Assembly: GCF_003610015.1 (NCBI RefSeq)
Contig: NZ_AP018933.1
Span: forward strand, 1,488,001 to 1,552,000
Direction: 5' to 3'
Length of the DNA stretch: 64,000 bases
Source: Zymobacter palmae
Lineage (GTDB): Bacteria; Pseudomonadota; Gammaproteobacteria; Pseudomonadales; Halomonadaceae
Part shown: in pieces, positions 9,467 through 18,800 of the stretch
Position numbering within the stretch: the first letter of the stretch is position 1
Layout of the letters: every line of letters begins with the position of its first letter
The notes under the pieces: generated by a model
Told to the model about the DNA's origin: nothing
Databases searched by the model: none
Seen by the model: the letters and a program-made list of their open reading frames with translations, nothing else
Made by a program: the position numbers and the translations under genes

Positions 9467-10441
9467 CTAGCGCAACACGGCACCACTAAAGAACCTTGCC
9501 GCACGAGCAGCATCCTGTTGGATATCCTGCACGGTGCAGAGCTCGAAGCGCACTTTTTGATGCGGTCGGCGCTGAGCCAGGCGTGCACGGTCAAGCGGAT
9601 GCACCCAGCCCAGCAACGGATAGCCGCCCATGGTCTGGCCGTCCGCCATCAGCACGATAGGATAACCTTCCGGCACGATCTGGATCGCACCGGGCAGCAC
9701 GCCCAGCGACCATCGGCGCGTTGGCGGTGCCTGTAGCGGTTGTTCACCTTCTAGCCGATAGCCCATGCGACTGCACAGCGTCGACAGCTGCCATTCCGCC
9801 TCAATAAAGCGCTGTACATCGTCAGCATTGAAGCGGCGGTAATCGTGGGCGGGAGTGAAGCGCACACGAAGCACGGGCACGTCCCACTCGGTGCGATAGG
9901 CGGCAGGCGTCTGGGCGCCGCGCATAAATGAGGGGCCAAAAGCCCGGCGATACAGCTGATCACCCCGCGCAATGGCATGCCCTTTACCGTCCAGCCCGCC
10001 CAGCCCTTCACGGGTCTGTGTGGCCACGCTGCCAATCACGTTCTGCCCAGCAAAGCCTCCCGCAACCGCCAGATAGCTCCACACCCCATGCCGTGCCGGC
10101 CCGATGACCAACTGCTCACCCGGCAGCAATGGAAACCGCGACCACACCGCAGGCTGGCGCACACACTGACCGTCTTCTGCCAGTACCGATAGCGCAACCT
10201 CGGCCCCCGTCACCGCTACCCACAGTGCAGTGCTGGCCTTCAGGTGCAGCCCACCCTGTGCGATTTCGAGCACTGGCGCATCACCGGGGTTTTCTAGCAA
10301 GCGGTTGCTCCACGCCGCGGCGTGCGTATCCATCGGCCCGCAGGGAGAAATGCCGAGATGCTGATGCCCCCAGCGCCCCTGATCCTGCAACGTGGTCAGC
10401 ATCCCTGGCGCGACAACCTCAAAGATGGGGGATAACGTCAT
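9467..10441 (-). CDS. pxpC: 5-oxoprolinase subunit C (biotin-dependent carboxyltransferase-like)
   Basis: Protein of 324 residues of the KipA/PxpC family. It opens FEVVAPGMLTTLQDQGRWGHQHLGI and continues with GPMDTHAAAWSNRLL, the usual N-terminal signature. With PxpA and PxpB it forms the ATP-dependent 5-oxoprolinase that opens pyroglutamate to glutamate. Older annotations call it allophanate-hydrolase or urea-amidolyase-like. Its ATG overlaps the pxpB stop by 4 nt, so the two are translationally coupled. It is the last gene of the operon. Confidence 0.9.
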   Translation of the reverse strand: MTLSPIFEVVAPGMLTTLQDQGRWGHQHLGISPCGPMDTHAAAWSNRLLENPGDAPVLEIAQGGLHLKASTALWVAVTGAEVALSVLAEDGQCVRQPAVWSRFPLLPGEQLVIGPARHGVWSYLAVAGGFAGQNVIGSVATQTREGLGGLDGKGHAIARGDQLYRRAFGPSFMRGAQTPAAYRTEWDVPVLRVRFTPAHDYRRFNADDVQRFIEAEWQLSTLCSRMGYRLEGEQPLQAPPTRRWSLGVLPGAIQIVPEGYPIVLMADGQTMGGYPLLGWVHPLDRARLAQRRPHQKVRFELCTVQDIQQDAARAARFFSGAVLR

Positions 10442-11142
10442 ACCGCTGACCTCCCTTGCAACGCTTGAAATTCAGCGTCATCAACCGGATAGCAGCGCAC
10501 CTGTCGTCCGACATGAAATGGCGACATAGGCTGAGCGACGGGATCAAACAGCGTCAGTGGGCAACGCCCTAGCAGGTGCCAGCCACCGGGCGAGGCCTGC
10601 GGATACAGCGCACTCTGCCCAGCCGCAATAGCAACGCTGCCGGCCGGCACTCGCGCGCGCGGCGATGAACGGCGTGGCAACGTCAAGCGCTCATCAAGAC
10701 CGCCGAGATAGGCAAATCCCGGCGCAAAACCGATCGCTCCGACATAGAAGGCGCTGCTGGAATGCAGTGCGATCACATCGGCAACCGATGCCAGTCCACA
10801 GTGCCGTGCAACATCCTGGAGATCTTCACCATCGTAAAGCACGGGCAACGCCAGCACGCCGCTATCGTTCACGGCGGATGGCTCAACGCCGGTCGCTTGC
10901 TCTAGCCACTGCGTGCACCACTGCATCAGGCGATCGTACAGTTCGCTGTAGCCAACACGCTGCATGTCATATTGGATCAGCAGGCTATCCCAGCCAATGG
11001 TGATATCTAGCAGAATCGCCTTAAACTGCTGTTCGAGCTGAGCCGCCATCTGGCACAGCTGGGCAGTCAGCGCCGCCGAGGGGGCTGCCGTAAACTCGAC
11101 ATGCAGCGCATCGACGCCTGCCGATTCGATCACAAAGCTCAT
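10438..11142 (-). CDS. pxpB: 5-oxoprolinase subunit B (KipI-like)
   Basis: Protein of 234 residues of the KipI/PxpB family. Conserved parts are GFAPGFAYLGGLDERL, PRRSSPRARVPAGSVAIA and GGWHLLGRCPL. I start it at ATG 11142 because AGGAG lies 6 nt upstream and it forms an ATGA overlap with the pxpA stop. A longer frame to 11214 would run inside pxpA without a better site. It is coupled to both neighbours, as expected for subunits made in fixed ratio. Confidence 0.9.
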   Translation of the reverse strand: MSFVIESAGVDALHVEFTAAPSAALTAQLCQMAAQLEQQFKAILLDITIGWDSLLIQYDMQRVGYSELYDRLMQWCTQWLEQATGVEPSAVNDSGVLALPVLYDGEDLQDVARHCGLASVADVIALHSSSAFYVGAIGFAPGFAYLGGLDERLTLPRRSSPRARVPAGSVAIAAGQSALYPQASPGGWHLLGRCPLTLFDPVAQPMSPFHVGRQVRCYPVDDAEFQALQGRSAV

Positions 11143-11894
11143 ACCGGCTCCTGTAAGGCACAGCGCAGCGCGGTTAAAGCCGCCAACGCCTCCGGGGTAT
11201 CGCCATGCACGCACAGGCTATCCGCACGCAAGCGCAACATGCCGCCATCAGCCGTCGCGAACGGCTCGCCTGCCGCAATGGCAGTGGCCTGAGCAATCAT
11301 GGTATTCACATCGTGCAGTACCGCATCAGGGCGCTGGCGCGACGTCAGTCGTCCATTGGGCAAATAGCGACGATCAGCAAACGCTTCGAACAGCACCGGA
11401 ACACCCGCAATCTCGGCACGCTGCCGTACAGCGTCAGCATCATGATCGGCGCGAGCCAGTGTCATCAGCGCTAGGCCTGACCGATAACGGGCACAGGCCG
11501 TCAGTGCGGCATCCAGCAAGGCATCATCATCTGCAATCGCGTTGTACAACGCACCGTGCGGTTTGACGTAGGCCACCTCGGTACCTTGCGCGCGGCAAAA
11601 GGCATCTAGAGCACCGATCTGGTACAGCATCAGTTCTGTCACTTCACGCGGCGTAAACGCCATCGCGCGACGCCCAAAGCCTTGCAGATCGGGATAGCCC
11701 GGGTGCGCCCCGATCATCACACCGTGCGCCTTGGCGCGTGCCACACCGGCCGCCATGGTCGAGAAATCACCCGCATGAAAACCACAGGCCAGATTCGCCT
11801 GATCGACCAGTGCGATCAACGCCTCATCCTGACCACAGGGCCAAGCGCCGAACTGTTCGCCCATATCGCAATTTAGCAATAGCGATGTTGCCAT
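11139..11894 (-). CDS. pxpA: 5-oxoprolinase subunit A (LamB/YcsF family)
   Basis: Protein of 251 residues with the YcsF-family motifs NCDMGEQFGAW, ANLACGFHAGD, GAHPGYPD and VKPHGALYNAI, including the conserved acidic and histidine residues of the predicted metal and substrate site. It belongs to the three-part 5-oxoprolinase PxpABC. A strong AGGAGG precedes ATG 11894. It lies 219 nt downstream of the DUF1989 gene on the same strand, with a hairpin in the gap. Confidence 0.92.
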   Translation of the reverse strand: MATSLLLNCDMGEQFGAWPCGQDEALIALVDQANLACGFHAGDFSTMAAGVARAKAHGVMIGAHPGYPDLQGFGRRAMAFTPREVTELMLYQIGALDAFCRAQGTEVAYVKPHGALYNAIADDDALLDAALTACARYRSGLALMTLARADHDADAVRQRAEIAGVPVLFEAFADRRYLPNGRLTSRQRPDAVLHDVNTMIAQATAIAAGEPFATADGGMLRLRADSLCVHGDTPEALAALTALRCALQEPV

Positions 11895-12019
11895 TAACCC
11901 CTCCTATTGTTGTTATCCGCCCGTCCGTAGAGAAAGGCGATGGGGTGCATGAGCATAATAGCGTCGCAGGTCATGCCGCACGCTCGGCGGGTCTCAGCAC
12001 CTCATTCATAGACCGACAA

Positions 12020-12041
12020 GGCGAGGAGTGTTCCCCTCGCC
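12020..12041 (-). terminator. Hairpin between the DUF1989 gene and pxpABC
   Basis: GGCGAGG (12020-12026) and CCTCGCC (12035-12041) form a 7-bp GC-rich stem with an 8-nt loop. It lies about 75 nt after the DUF1989 stop and 125 nt before pxpA. There is no clear T-tract, so it may be a partial terminator or an RNA-processing point that lowers pxp expression relative to the transporter genes. Confidence 0.35.
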
Positions 12042-12113
12042 CATAAATCGCGCATTCTGCTTACGTTTATACTACGCCAGTGCGCCCTTTTGACAGTGTC
12101 CTGCAGCCGCCCG

Positions 12114-12977
12114 TTATTTCGAGCCTTCGGCAGCCCAGTCGACCTCGGCCAATCGCATACCATGATTGCCCTTATAGTCCGGCGACACCGGCGACTGCCA
12201 TTGCGCCAGCAGTGCATCGTCAGGCTTATAGATCTCAATACCAAGCGGTCGGCACACCTTCAGTGTGTCTTCGGCATCATCGCCCCACATAGCGAGTGAG
12301 AGATCGCCCCCCGGGCACGTCGAAATGGCACACAACAGGTCGATTTCAGCGAAGAACTCAAGATAGTCACCCTTACGTGCGGGACAGGCCTTCATGAAAT
12401 AGCGGTCTTCGGCATTGAGCCCCGTGCACTGGAAGACGTTCATCACGTCATGAACATCGAATTCAGTCAGCCCGTAAGGCTGCACGGCACGTGTCAGGTT
12501 GGAGTGGCAGTGGAAATCGAAATCCTCGCCTGTCAGCAGCTTATTGACGTACGGATCGCAACGGGTTCCCATTAGATCGTGCACACGCCCACCGTGTTCA
12601 TCCACACCATAGTCCGCCAGCGTATCCGCCGTAATAGTTGCCAACGGACGCATGAACGGCAACGTCGACCACAAGCGATCGAAAGTCGACAGGTGCGCTC
12701 GCTGCAGCTGACGCGTACGCGATACCCACATCCGTTCGCGCGGATCATGACGGTTCCAAATGTTCAGATCGCCGACCTGTGGACCTTCCGGCGTCGTGAT
12801 GCGGAACAGATGGCCCGCCGGCACTTCCCATGCAAATCCCGTGCGAATCGGCACGCGGTGCTCGCTCACCAGCGTCCTTGAGCCGTCTGCCAGTGCCTGA
12901 TAGAAATCGCAATCGACATCAAGGGCAGAACCTTTAGTGCTCTGATAGGCTGCCGGATAAAAAGCGTAAGAAGACAT
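12114..12977 (-). CDS. DUF1989 / urea carboxylase-associated family protein
   Basis: Protein of 287 residues with one DUF1989 domain. Typical parts are VPAGHLFRI near residue 53, MGTRCDPYVNKLL, FHCHSNLTRA, and the closing AISTCPGGDLS. Members often sit beside urea carboxylase, allophanate hydrolase or amino-acid transporters and have no settled reaction. The conserved Cys and His residues suggest metal binding, which is inference. GAGGAG precedes ATG 12977. Here it lies between a GntR regulator and pxpABC, so a role in amino-acid or amide breakdown is likely. Confidence 0.85.
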   Translation of the reverse strand: MSSYAFYPAAYQSTKGSALDVDCDFYQALADGSRTLVSEHRVPIRTGFAWEVPAGHLFRITTPEGPQVGDLNIWNRHDPRERMWVSRTRQLQRAHLSTFDRLWSTLPFMRPLATITADTLADYGVDEHGGRVHDLMGTRCDPYVNKLLTGEDFDFHCHSNLTRAVQPYGLTEFDVHDVMNVFQCTGLNAEDRYFMKACPARKGDYLEFFAEIDLLCAISTCPGGDLSLAMWGDDAEDTLKVCRPLGIEIYKPDDALLAQWQSPVSPDYKGNHGMRLAEVDWAAEGSK

Positions 12978-13038
12978 AAGGTCATACTCCTCTTCTGTAC
13001 AGACAGTACGTGTTCTGTGCTGACAGTGTTTGAAAATC

Positions 13039-13764
13039 TCACAGGGCTTGGAAAAGCCGCTCCCGCGGAGCAGCGAAGGTGTCCATGATCTGACGCTCAG
13101 ATTCTTCGAGGTACGTCATCAGCATCTGAGCCACCTCGGCGAGGCGCTGTTCACTCAGCAGCTGCCAGAGCCGTCGGTCCCGCTCAAGCCAAGGCTGCTG
13201 GAAGGCGGATTCATACTGACCCGATGCGAACAGCAGACGCTGCTGCGCCACCAGTACCGTAAAGAAAGCATCCAACCGTGCGCTGCCTAGCATGTGCACC
13301 AAGCACTGGTGAAAGCGCAGGCTATAGGTGCCGACCGCCTGCCAGTCATCGCTGGCAGCAGCCTGTGCCGATAGGTCAAGCGGCTGGCGCAGCCTGTCGA
13401 GGTGGTAATGGGTAATCGTCTCCGGCAGCTGTACAGCCATCAGCTCGATATAGCGCCGTGTCCGGTAGATATCGCGCACGTCCTGGCGACTCAAGCAGCG
13501 CACGCTAACACCGTGGTTATGACGGTATTCCACGAGCCCTTCACCGTGCAGAAAGCGCAGCGCCTCTCGCACGGTATTGCGTGATATGCCCCATTCCGAT
13601 GCCAGCTCCTGCTCGGCAAGTGGCTGGCCGGCCTGCAAGCGGCCGCTGATAATGCGATCCCGCAGTTCAATGGCCGTACGCTGAAAGGCCGGCAGCGATG
13701 CCAGTTCGTCTTTGTCGAGTACCGCCGTTTGCAGTGCTGCCGCGGAGGATAGTGAAGTGGGCAT
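13039..13764 (-). CDS. GntR-family transcriptional regulator (FCD domain)
   Basis: Protein of 241 residues. The N-terminal winged helix-turn-helix (about 27-95) has ELRDRIISGRLQAGQPLAE and WGISRNTVREALRFLHGEGL, the GntR signature. The C-terminal helical FCD ligand domain spans about 105-225. AAGGAG precedes ATG 13764. The gene is embedded between the ABC transporter and the DUF1989 gene, so it probably controls this operon, including itself, in response to the transported compound. A matching operator-like site lies upstream of the first gene, at 16138-16148. Confidence 0.9.
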   Translation of the reverse strand: MPTSLSSAAALQTAVLDKDELASLPAFQRTAIELRDRIISGRLQAGQPLAEQELASEWGISRNTVREALRFLHGEGLVEYRHNHGVSVRCLSRQDVRDIYRTRRYIELMAVQLPETITHYHLDRLRQPLDLSAQAAASDDWQAVGTYSLRFHQCLVHMLGSARLDAFFTVLVAQQRLLFASGQYESAFQQPWLERDRRLWQLLSEQRLAEVAQMLMTYLEESERQIMDTFAAPRERLFQAL

Positions 13765-13777
13765 GCTTGGCCGCTCC

Positions 13778-15286
13778 TTAGCTCATGGCAATATCGTTGA
13801 CAAACGCGTGGATACGCGACCCCGTCATCTGACGAATTTCTGCGGGCGGTGCATCGACGGCGATATGGCCGTTTTCCATGAACACCACTCGATCCGAGAC
13901 AGAGAACGCGAACTTCATTTCATGCGTCACAATCAGCATCGTGATGCCCTCCTGCGCCAAACGCGCAATGACGTCCAGTACCTCTGCCACGCGCTCGGGG
14001 TCCAGCGCCGATGTCGGTTCGTCGAACAGAATGATGCTGGGCTTCATGACCAGCGTGCGCGCAATAGCCACGCGCTGCTGCTGACCACCGGACAGTTGGT
14101 GCGGGTATTTGTAGGCGTGTTCGAGCATGCCCACTTTGTCCAGCATTGCGAGACAGTGCTGACGCAGAGTGCGCGGGTCTTCGTTGAAGTGCAGCCGCGG
14201 CGCCAGCATCAGATTGTCGATGACGCTTTTATGGGGAAACAGGTTGAAGCCCTGAAACACCATGCCGATTTTGGTGATCTGAGTGCGCCACGGCAGCGCA
14301 TAGTCGGGTTGCCCCGCGTGGATGAAGGAGCGCCCTGACAGAAACACTTCCCCTTTGTCCATCTGTTCCAGCCCATTGATCATGCGGATGAGCGTGGTCT
14401 TACCAGAGCCGGACGGCCCAATGATCGAAATGACTTCACCGGGATGAACCGCCAGATGGATGCCGTCGAGTACGCATTTGCCGTCGAACGCCTTGGTCAT
14501 GCCGTTCACTTCCAGAATGGGCTTGGCCGATGGCTGAACGCTGCGTCGCGATGGTGCAGATGCCGGCGGCAGCGTGGTGCGCAGTGCTTCAGCATCAATG
14601 GCATCTGGGGTGCGGCGCTGAATATCCAGCCGCACTTCCAACCACGCAAAGAGTCGCTCGAACACCGTCACAATCAGCACGTAGTAGAACGCCACGGCCA
14701 GCAACGTCTCCATAACCTTGAAATTGTCGGTATAGAGCCGCTCGCCCACCATCAGGATTTCCGCCAGTGAGATCACCGATACCAGCGACGTCATCTTGAC
14801 GATCGTGATGAACTCGTTGACCAGCGTCGGCAATGAAATGCGCAGCGCCTGCGGCACAATGATGTAAGCATTGATACGCCCACGGCTCAGCCCCAGAGCC
14901 TTGCCCGCCTCAAACTGCCCTTTCTGCACGGCCATCAGTCCACCGCGGTGAATCTCGGCGATATAGGCCGTTTCACTCAGGATCAGCGCAATGGCACTGG
15001 CCACGAACGGGTTGCCCAGTACGCCCTGCAACGCAGGAAACATTTGCGGTAGGTTGAAGATGAAGATCAGCAGCACCAACAGCGGCAAACTGCGGAACAA
15101 CCAGATGTACAGCGCCGCCGCCTTTCTCAGTACCCGCGAACGCGACCGGCGGGCAAACGCGATACCCATTCCTAGTACCACGCCACTGCACCACGTTAGT
15201 AGGCTCAGCTGCACCACGACCAGACTGGCTTTCCAGAAGTCGGCAAACGTCAGCAAGCTGAACAGATAGGGCCAATCGAACTGCAT
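13778..15286 (-). CDS. Amino-acid ABC transporter, fused permease and ATPase
   Basis: Single chain of 502 residues. Residues 1-220 are a HisM-type permease with about five membrane helices and the EAA-loop region EAGKALGLSRGRI. After a linker of about 35 residues, residues 258-502 are a HisP-type ATPase with Walker A GPSGSGKTTL, signature LSGGQQQRVAIARTL and Walker B IILFDEPTSALDP. These parts are usually separate genes, although the fusion is known in this family. A dimer would supply a complete symmetric importer with the binding protein encoded 15 nt upstream. GGGAGGG precedes ATG 15286. Confidence 0.93.
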   Translation of the reverse strand: MQFDWPYLFSLLTFADFWKASLVVVQLSLLTWCSGVVLGMGIAFARRSRSRVLRKAAALYIWLFRSLPLLVLLIFIFNLPQMFPALQGVLGNPFVASAIALILSETAYIAEIHRGGLMAVQKGQFEAGKALGLSRGRINAYIIVPQALRISLPTLVNEFITIVKMTSLVSVISLAEILMVGERLYTDNFKVMETLLAVAFYYVLIVTVFERLFAWLEVRLDIQRRTPDAIDAEALRTTLPPASAPSRRSVQPSAKPILEVNGMTKAFDGKCVLDGIHLAVHPGEVISIIGPSGSGKTTLIRMINGLEQMDKGEVFLSGRSFIHAGQPDYALPWRTQITKIGMVFQGFNLFPHKSVIDNLMLAPRLHFNEDPRTLRQHCLAMLDKVGMLEHAYKYPHQLSGGQQQRVAIARTLVMKPSIILFDEPTSALDPERVAEVLDVIARLAQEGITMLIVTHEMKFAFSVSDRVVFMENGHIAVDAPPAEIRQMTGSRIHAFVNDIAMS

Positions 15287-15301
15287 AGCGTCGCCCTCCC
15301 G

Positions 15302-16114
15302 TTAAAGCGTGCCGTCCAACGCCCGCTGGAAATCGGTCTTTGCCGGTACCTGCACGTTATACTTATCAAGCAGCGCGGCGTATTCAGGCGTCGTCGAGAC
15401 CCTGCTCAGCGCGGTTTCGAGCTGTTCGTGCAGCGCAGTGTCGTTTTTGTTGACAGCCAGACCGACTACAACCGGATACAGCAGCGACGTCGACGTGATC
15501 TTCATCCGCTGACCCGTCTTGTCGACGGTGGCCTTGGCGACGGCCGCATTTTCATACTCGACGTCGATGGCTCCAGAAAAGAGCGCCTGAGTTACTTCCG
15601 GTGACGAAGGGAATTCCTTCACATCAATGGCGCCCAACTGGTGTGGCGCGCAATAACTCTCCGACAACGCGCGCAGCTTCGGAATCCAAGCTCCGCCTTT
15701 GATCGACCCGACCCGCTTGCCGCACAGGTCTTCAGGATGCTGAGGGGCATCGGTACTGCCTGCCTTCACCATTAGTGCCCCACCGGTCTTCATATAAGGA
15801 ATGAACGCCACCTGCTGGGCACGCTCCGGCGTGACATACAGCGTCGATGCCACGACATCGAACTTGTGGCTTTTCAGCCCCATGATCAGGCTGGCAAAGC
15901 GCGTGTCCTTGATGCGCGGCGTTAGCGACATCTGCTGCGCGATCAGCGCCATCACCTCGACGTCGAACCCGGCCGGTTCGTTATCCTTGAGGTAGTTGTA
16001 AGGCGGATAAGTCAGGTCGGAACCAATGGTCAGCTCGCCTTCGGAGACAAGCGCCGCCTGAGACTGAGTCGCTGCCAGAATGAGCAGGCCGGTAAGCATA
16101 GCGGTGCGTTTCAT
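15302..16114 (-). CDS. Periplasmic amino-acid-type substrate-binding protein
   Basis: Protein of 270 residues with a cleavable signal peptide (MKRTAMLTGLLILAATQSQA) and a family 3 extracellular solute-binding fold. Landmarks are GSDLTYPPYNY near the mature N-terminus, GFDVEVMALIAQQM and VASTLYVTPERAQQVAF. I chose ATG 16114 because GGAGGAG lies 5 nt upstream and it places the signal peptide correctly. It is the first gene of the seven-gene operon and feeds the fused permease-ATPase. The ligand is not certain. The downstream 5-oxoprolinase makes 5-oxoproline or a related amino acid a reasonable guess. Confidence 0.9.
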   Translation of the reverse strand: MKRTAMLTGLLILAATQSQAALVSEGELTIGSDLTYPPYNYLKDNEPAGFDVEVMALIAQQMSLTPRIKDTRFASLIMGLKSHKFDVVASTLYVTPERAQQVAFIPYMKTGGALMVKAGSTDAPQHPEDLCGKRVGSIKGGAWIPKLRALSESYCAPHQLGAIDVKEFPSSPEVTQALFSGAIDVEYENAAVAKATVDKTGQRMKITSTSLLYPVVVGLAVNKNDTALHEQLETALSRVSTTPEYAALLDKYNVQVPAKTDFQRALDGTL

Positions 16115-16136
16115 GAGCACTCCTCCAAGCATAAAG

Positions 16137-16149
16137 ATTGTTCAACAAT
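16137..16149. promoter_or_regulatory. Candidate GntR/FCD operator upstream of the transporter operon
   Basis: ATTGTT-C-AACAAT is a perfect 13-nt palindrome. Its core TTGTTCAACAA fits the TNGTNNNACNA pattern of FadR/FCD-subfamily GntR operators. It sits 22-34 nt before the first start codon of the operon that encodes such a regulator, a position suited to repression. The assignment is inference from pattern and context. Confidence 0.55.
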
Positions 16150-16245
16150 GTCTATGCAGTGCGCATGCCATGTTTATGAGACGGAAACTAATTCACTCAG
16201 GATTGCTGTATGAAAGATCGTGATGGAAAGAGAAGCAGGCATAAA

Positions 16246-16280
16246 AAAACGCCCTGAAGTGAAGAACTTCAAGGCGTTTT
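16246..16280 (-). terminator. Terminator downstream of opgH
   Basis: AAAACGCCCTGAAGT (16246-16260) pairs with ACTTCAAGGCGTTTT (16266-16280) with one G-U and a 5-nt loop. On the minus strand it is followed by a run of seven T. This is a textbook intrinsic terminator 20 nt after the opgH stop. Confidence 0.85.
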
Positions 16281-16301
16281 CATTCAGCGAAATGCGTCGG
16301 G

Positions 16302-18800
16302 TCAGGAAAGCTGTCGTGCTTGCATGTTCAAGTAGACCGCACGCCAAGCCGGATAGCGATCACCGTCTTCCCACACGCTATAGTGCAGTCGCGACAGCAT
16401 GATGGGGTCATCAAGCAGTGCCAAGCGGTCTGCCGCACCCAAACGGTGCGGACCGCTGACCAGCGCCTTGCGCACCAGCCCCTGACGGCGAATCTCGATC
16501 GCCTCGGACGTGGTATGGCGAGCGGTACCCAGCGCGCAGTTGACCGAGTTGACCAGCGGATCGACAACAGCGTGCACGAAATTGGGCACGTTGCGCTGTG
16601 CGCGTGCTTCACGCGTGAATTTCCACGTATTAAGCAGCTCTGGCCCCGGATGAGTTTCTTCCGGAATCCTCAGAATACCCCAGCGGCGCAGTGCCATCCC
16701 CAGACTGACTTTGCTGGTCAGTACCGATACTGGGATCGACACTACCAACGCGCCGACGATCGGAGAGAACCACAGCAGGAAGCGCGGGTCCATCCACAAC
16801 ACCAGGGCGATCCACGCACAGCCTACGAGCGTCTGAACACCGTGACGACGGATCGCTTCCCCCCAAGAAGTCTCGGAGCTCTCGCGGTCCGGCGACGTCC
16901 ACTTGGCCTTCAGCCCGAACAGAATGCTGATCACGAAGCGGGTGTGGAACAGCATCCGCACTGGGGCCAGCAGCATCGACACCAGCGACTCCAGCACTAC
17001 GCTCAAAATCAGGCGCAGCGAGCCACCGTATTCCTTGGCCCCGCGAGAACACAGCCAAATCAGGCTCATGATCTTCGGCAGGAACAGCAGCGTCAGTGTG
17101 GCACTGAACAGCGCCACAGCGCGCCACGGATACCAATTGAGGCGCCATTCTGCTATCAACTGCCCCGGCTTGGAAAAATAGACGGGGTCGGTAAATAGGT
17201 TGGTCGCCATCAGCGCGGTTGACAGTACCAAGAACAGGAACCAGAGCGGTGCTGACAGATAGGACATTACGCCCGTCAGGAACACCGCACGATGCACTGG
17301 GTGCATGCCCTTCACCCAAAATAGGCGGAAGTTCATTAGGTTACCGTGGCACCAGCGGCGATCACGCTGCAGCTCATCGACCAGGTTGGGCGGCATCTCT
17401 TCATACGACCCAGGCAAGTCATAGGCAATCCACACCCCGTAGCCGGCACGGCGCATCAGCGCAGCTTCAACGAAGTCGTGCGACAGTATCGGGCCAGAAA
17501 GCGACCCCTTGCCCGGCAGTGGTGCCAGAATGCAGTGCTTCATAAACGGCGCAACGCGGATGATGGCATTGTGCCCCCAGTAGTGGGATTCACCCAGCTG
17601 CCAGAAATGCAGCCCTGCGGTAAACAGCGGACCGTAGACGCGCGTAGCAAACTGCTGCAGACGTGCATACAGGTTGGTGCCCCCAGCGGATACCGGTGCA
17701 CTCTGGATGAGACCCGCGTCAGGGTTGGCTTCCATCAGCTGCACCAGACGGGTCAGGCAGCTGCCCGTCATCACACTGTCGGCATCCAGAATCAGCATAT
17801 AGCGGTACTGGTTACCGAAACGGCGACACCAGTCATCGATGTTACCGCTCTTGCGTTTCACGCGGCGGCGGCGGCGGCGATAGAAAATACGGCCAAAACC
17901 TTCGACTTCACGGCACAGGTTCATCCATGCCTGATTTTCCTGCACGCAGGTATCAGGATCAAAGGAATCACTGCAGATATAGATGTCGAACAAATCCAAG
18001 CGCCCGCTTTCCTTGAGCGACAGGTAAGTAGCCTTGAGACCGGCGAAGACGCGATTGACATCTTCGTTGCAGATTGGCATCACCAGTGCGGTGCGCGCAT
18101 CATCGGCAATCGGCGTGTCCTCGGCGGTCGAGGCGGAGATACTGTAGCGATCACGCCCAATCACCAGCTGCAGGAAGCCCATTAGCGCCGTCCAGAACCC
18201 TGACGACACCCAGATGAACAGCAGACCGAACAGAATTAGCACGGCCACTTCCAGCAGCGTGCCGCCTTTGTTAGGTAGCACGGTGGTCATATAGGCCACC
18301 GCCATCAGGCTCTGCACGACCACCAAGAACAGCAGTACGACGCGGCGCATCAGTCCCACGCGCTGCCAGCGGTGATGATGCAACGGCGGCTGTTCGCTGT
18401 CTGCTGCGTCTTGCTCGGCGCGCTCCTTGCGCCCCCAAGGACACAGCGTGCGCCATAGGCGTTCCAACGGCCCGCGCTTTTTCCACCACGGGCGCGGCGC
18501 TATCGGAGTGCGCGTCCAGCGTGGCACGCTGCGCAGCCGAAGCCGCTGAGCATGATCCTCTTCCAGCAGCTCATCAGGCACATCGTGCTGATCAGCCAGC
18601 TCGAGGCGACGCGCAACGGACGGCTGCGCCGGATCAGTGGAATTCTCGGGCGCATGACCGATCTTGGCATGCGCTTGGCTAAGAGAAAGGGCATCATCCT
18701 TCGACAGCATCTCGAATTCCGCCTGAGCAGACGGCTCGGCGGTCAACGACGCCAGCTGGTCGAGATAGGCACTCGACGGCGTATAGTGTTTATCAGGCAT
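16302..18800 (-). CDS. opgH: Glucans biosynthesis glucosyltransferase H
   Basis: Inner-membrane GT2 family enzyme of 832 residues that polymerises UDP-glucose into the osmoregulated periplasmic glucan backbone. It has paired membrane helices near residues 160-230, a cytoplasmic glycosyltransferase domain with LILDADSVM and the QxxRW-type [12 protein letters not shown], then several C-terminal helices. The basic run [13 protein letters not shown] is typical of the family. ATG 18800 lies within the end of opgG (8-nt overlap). Glucans are made under low osmolarity. Confidence 0.95.
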   Translation of the reverse strand: MPDKHYTPSSAYLDQLASLTAEPSAQAEFEMLSKDDALSLSQAHAKIGHAPENSTDPAQPSVARRLELADQHDVPDELLEEDHAQRLRLRSVPRWTRTPIAPRPWWKKRGPLERLWRTLCPWGRKERAEQDAADSEQPPLHHHRWQRVGLMRRVVLLFLVVVQSLMAVAYMTTVLPNKGGTLLEVAVLILFGLLFIWVSSGFWTALMGFLQLVIGRDRYSISASTAEDTPIADDARTALVMPICNEDVNRVFAGLKATYLSLKESGRLDLFDIYICSDSFDPDTCVQENQAWMNLCREVEGFGRIFYRRRRRRVKRKSGNIDDWCRRFGNQYRYMLILDADSVMTGSCLTRLVQLMEANPDAGLIQSAPVSAGGTNLYARLQQFATRVYGPLFTAGLHFWQLGESHYWGHNAIIRVAPFMKHCILAPLPGKGSLSGPILSHDFVEAALMRRAGYGVWIAYDLPGSYEEMPPNLVDELQRDRRWCHGNLMNFRLFWVKGMHPVHRAVFLTGVMSYLSAPLWFLFLVLSTALMATNLFTDPVYFSKPGQLIAEWRLNWYPWRAVALFSATLTLLFLPKIMSLIWLCSRGAKEYGGSLRLILSVVLESLVSMLLAPVRMLFHTRFVISILFGLKAKWTSPDRESSETSWGEAIRRHGVQTLVGCAWIALVLWMDPRFLLWFSPIVGALVVSIPVSVLTSKVSLGMALRRWGILRIPEETHPGPELLNTWKFTREARAQRNVPNFVHAVVDPLVNSVNCALGTARHTTSEAIEIRRQGLVRKALVSGPHRLGAADRLALLDDPIMLSRLHYSVWEDGDRYPAWRAVYLNMQARQLS

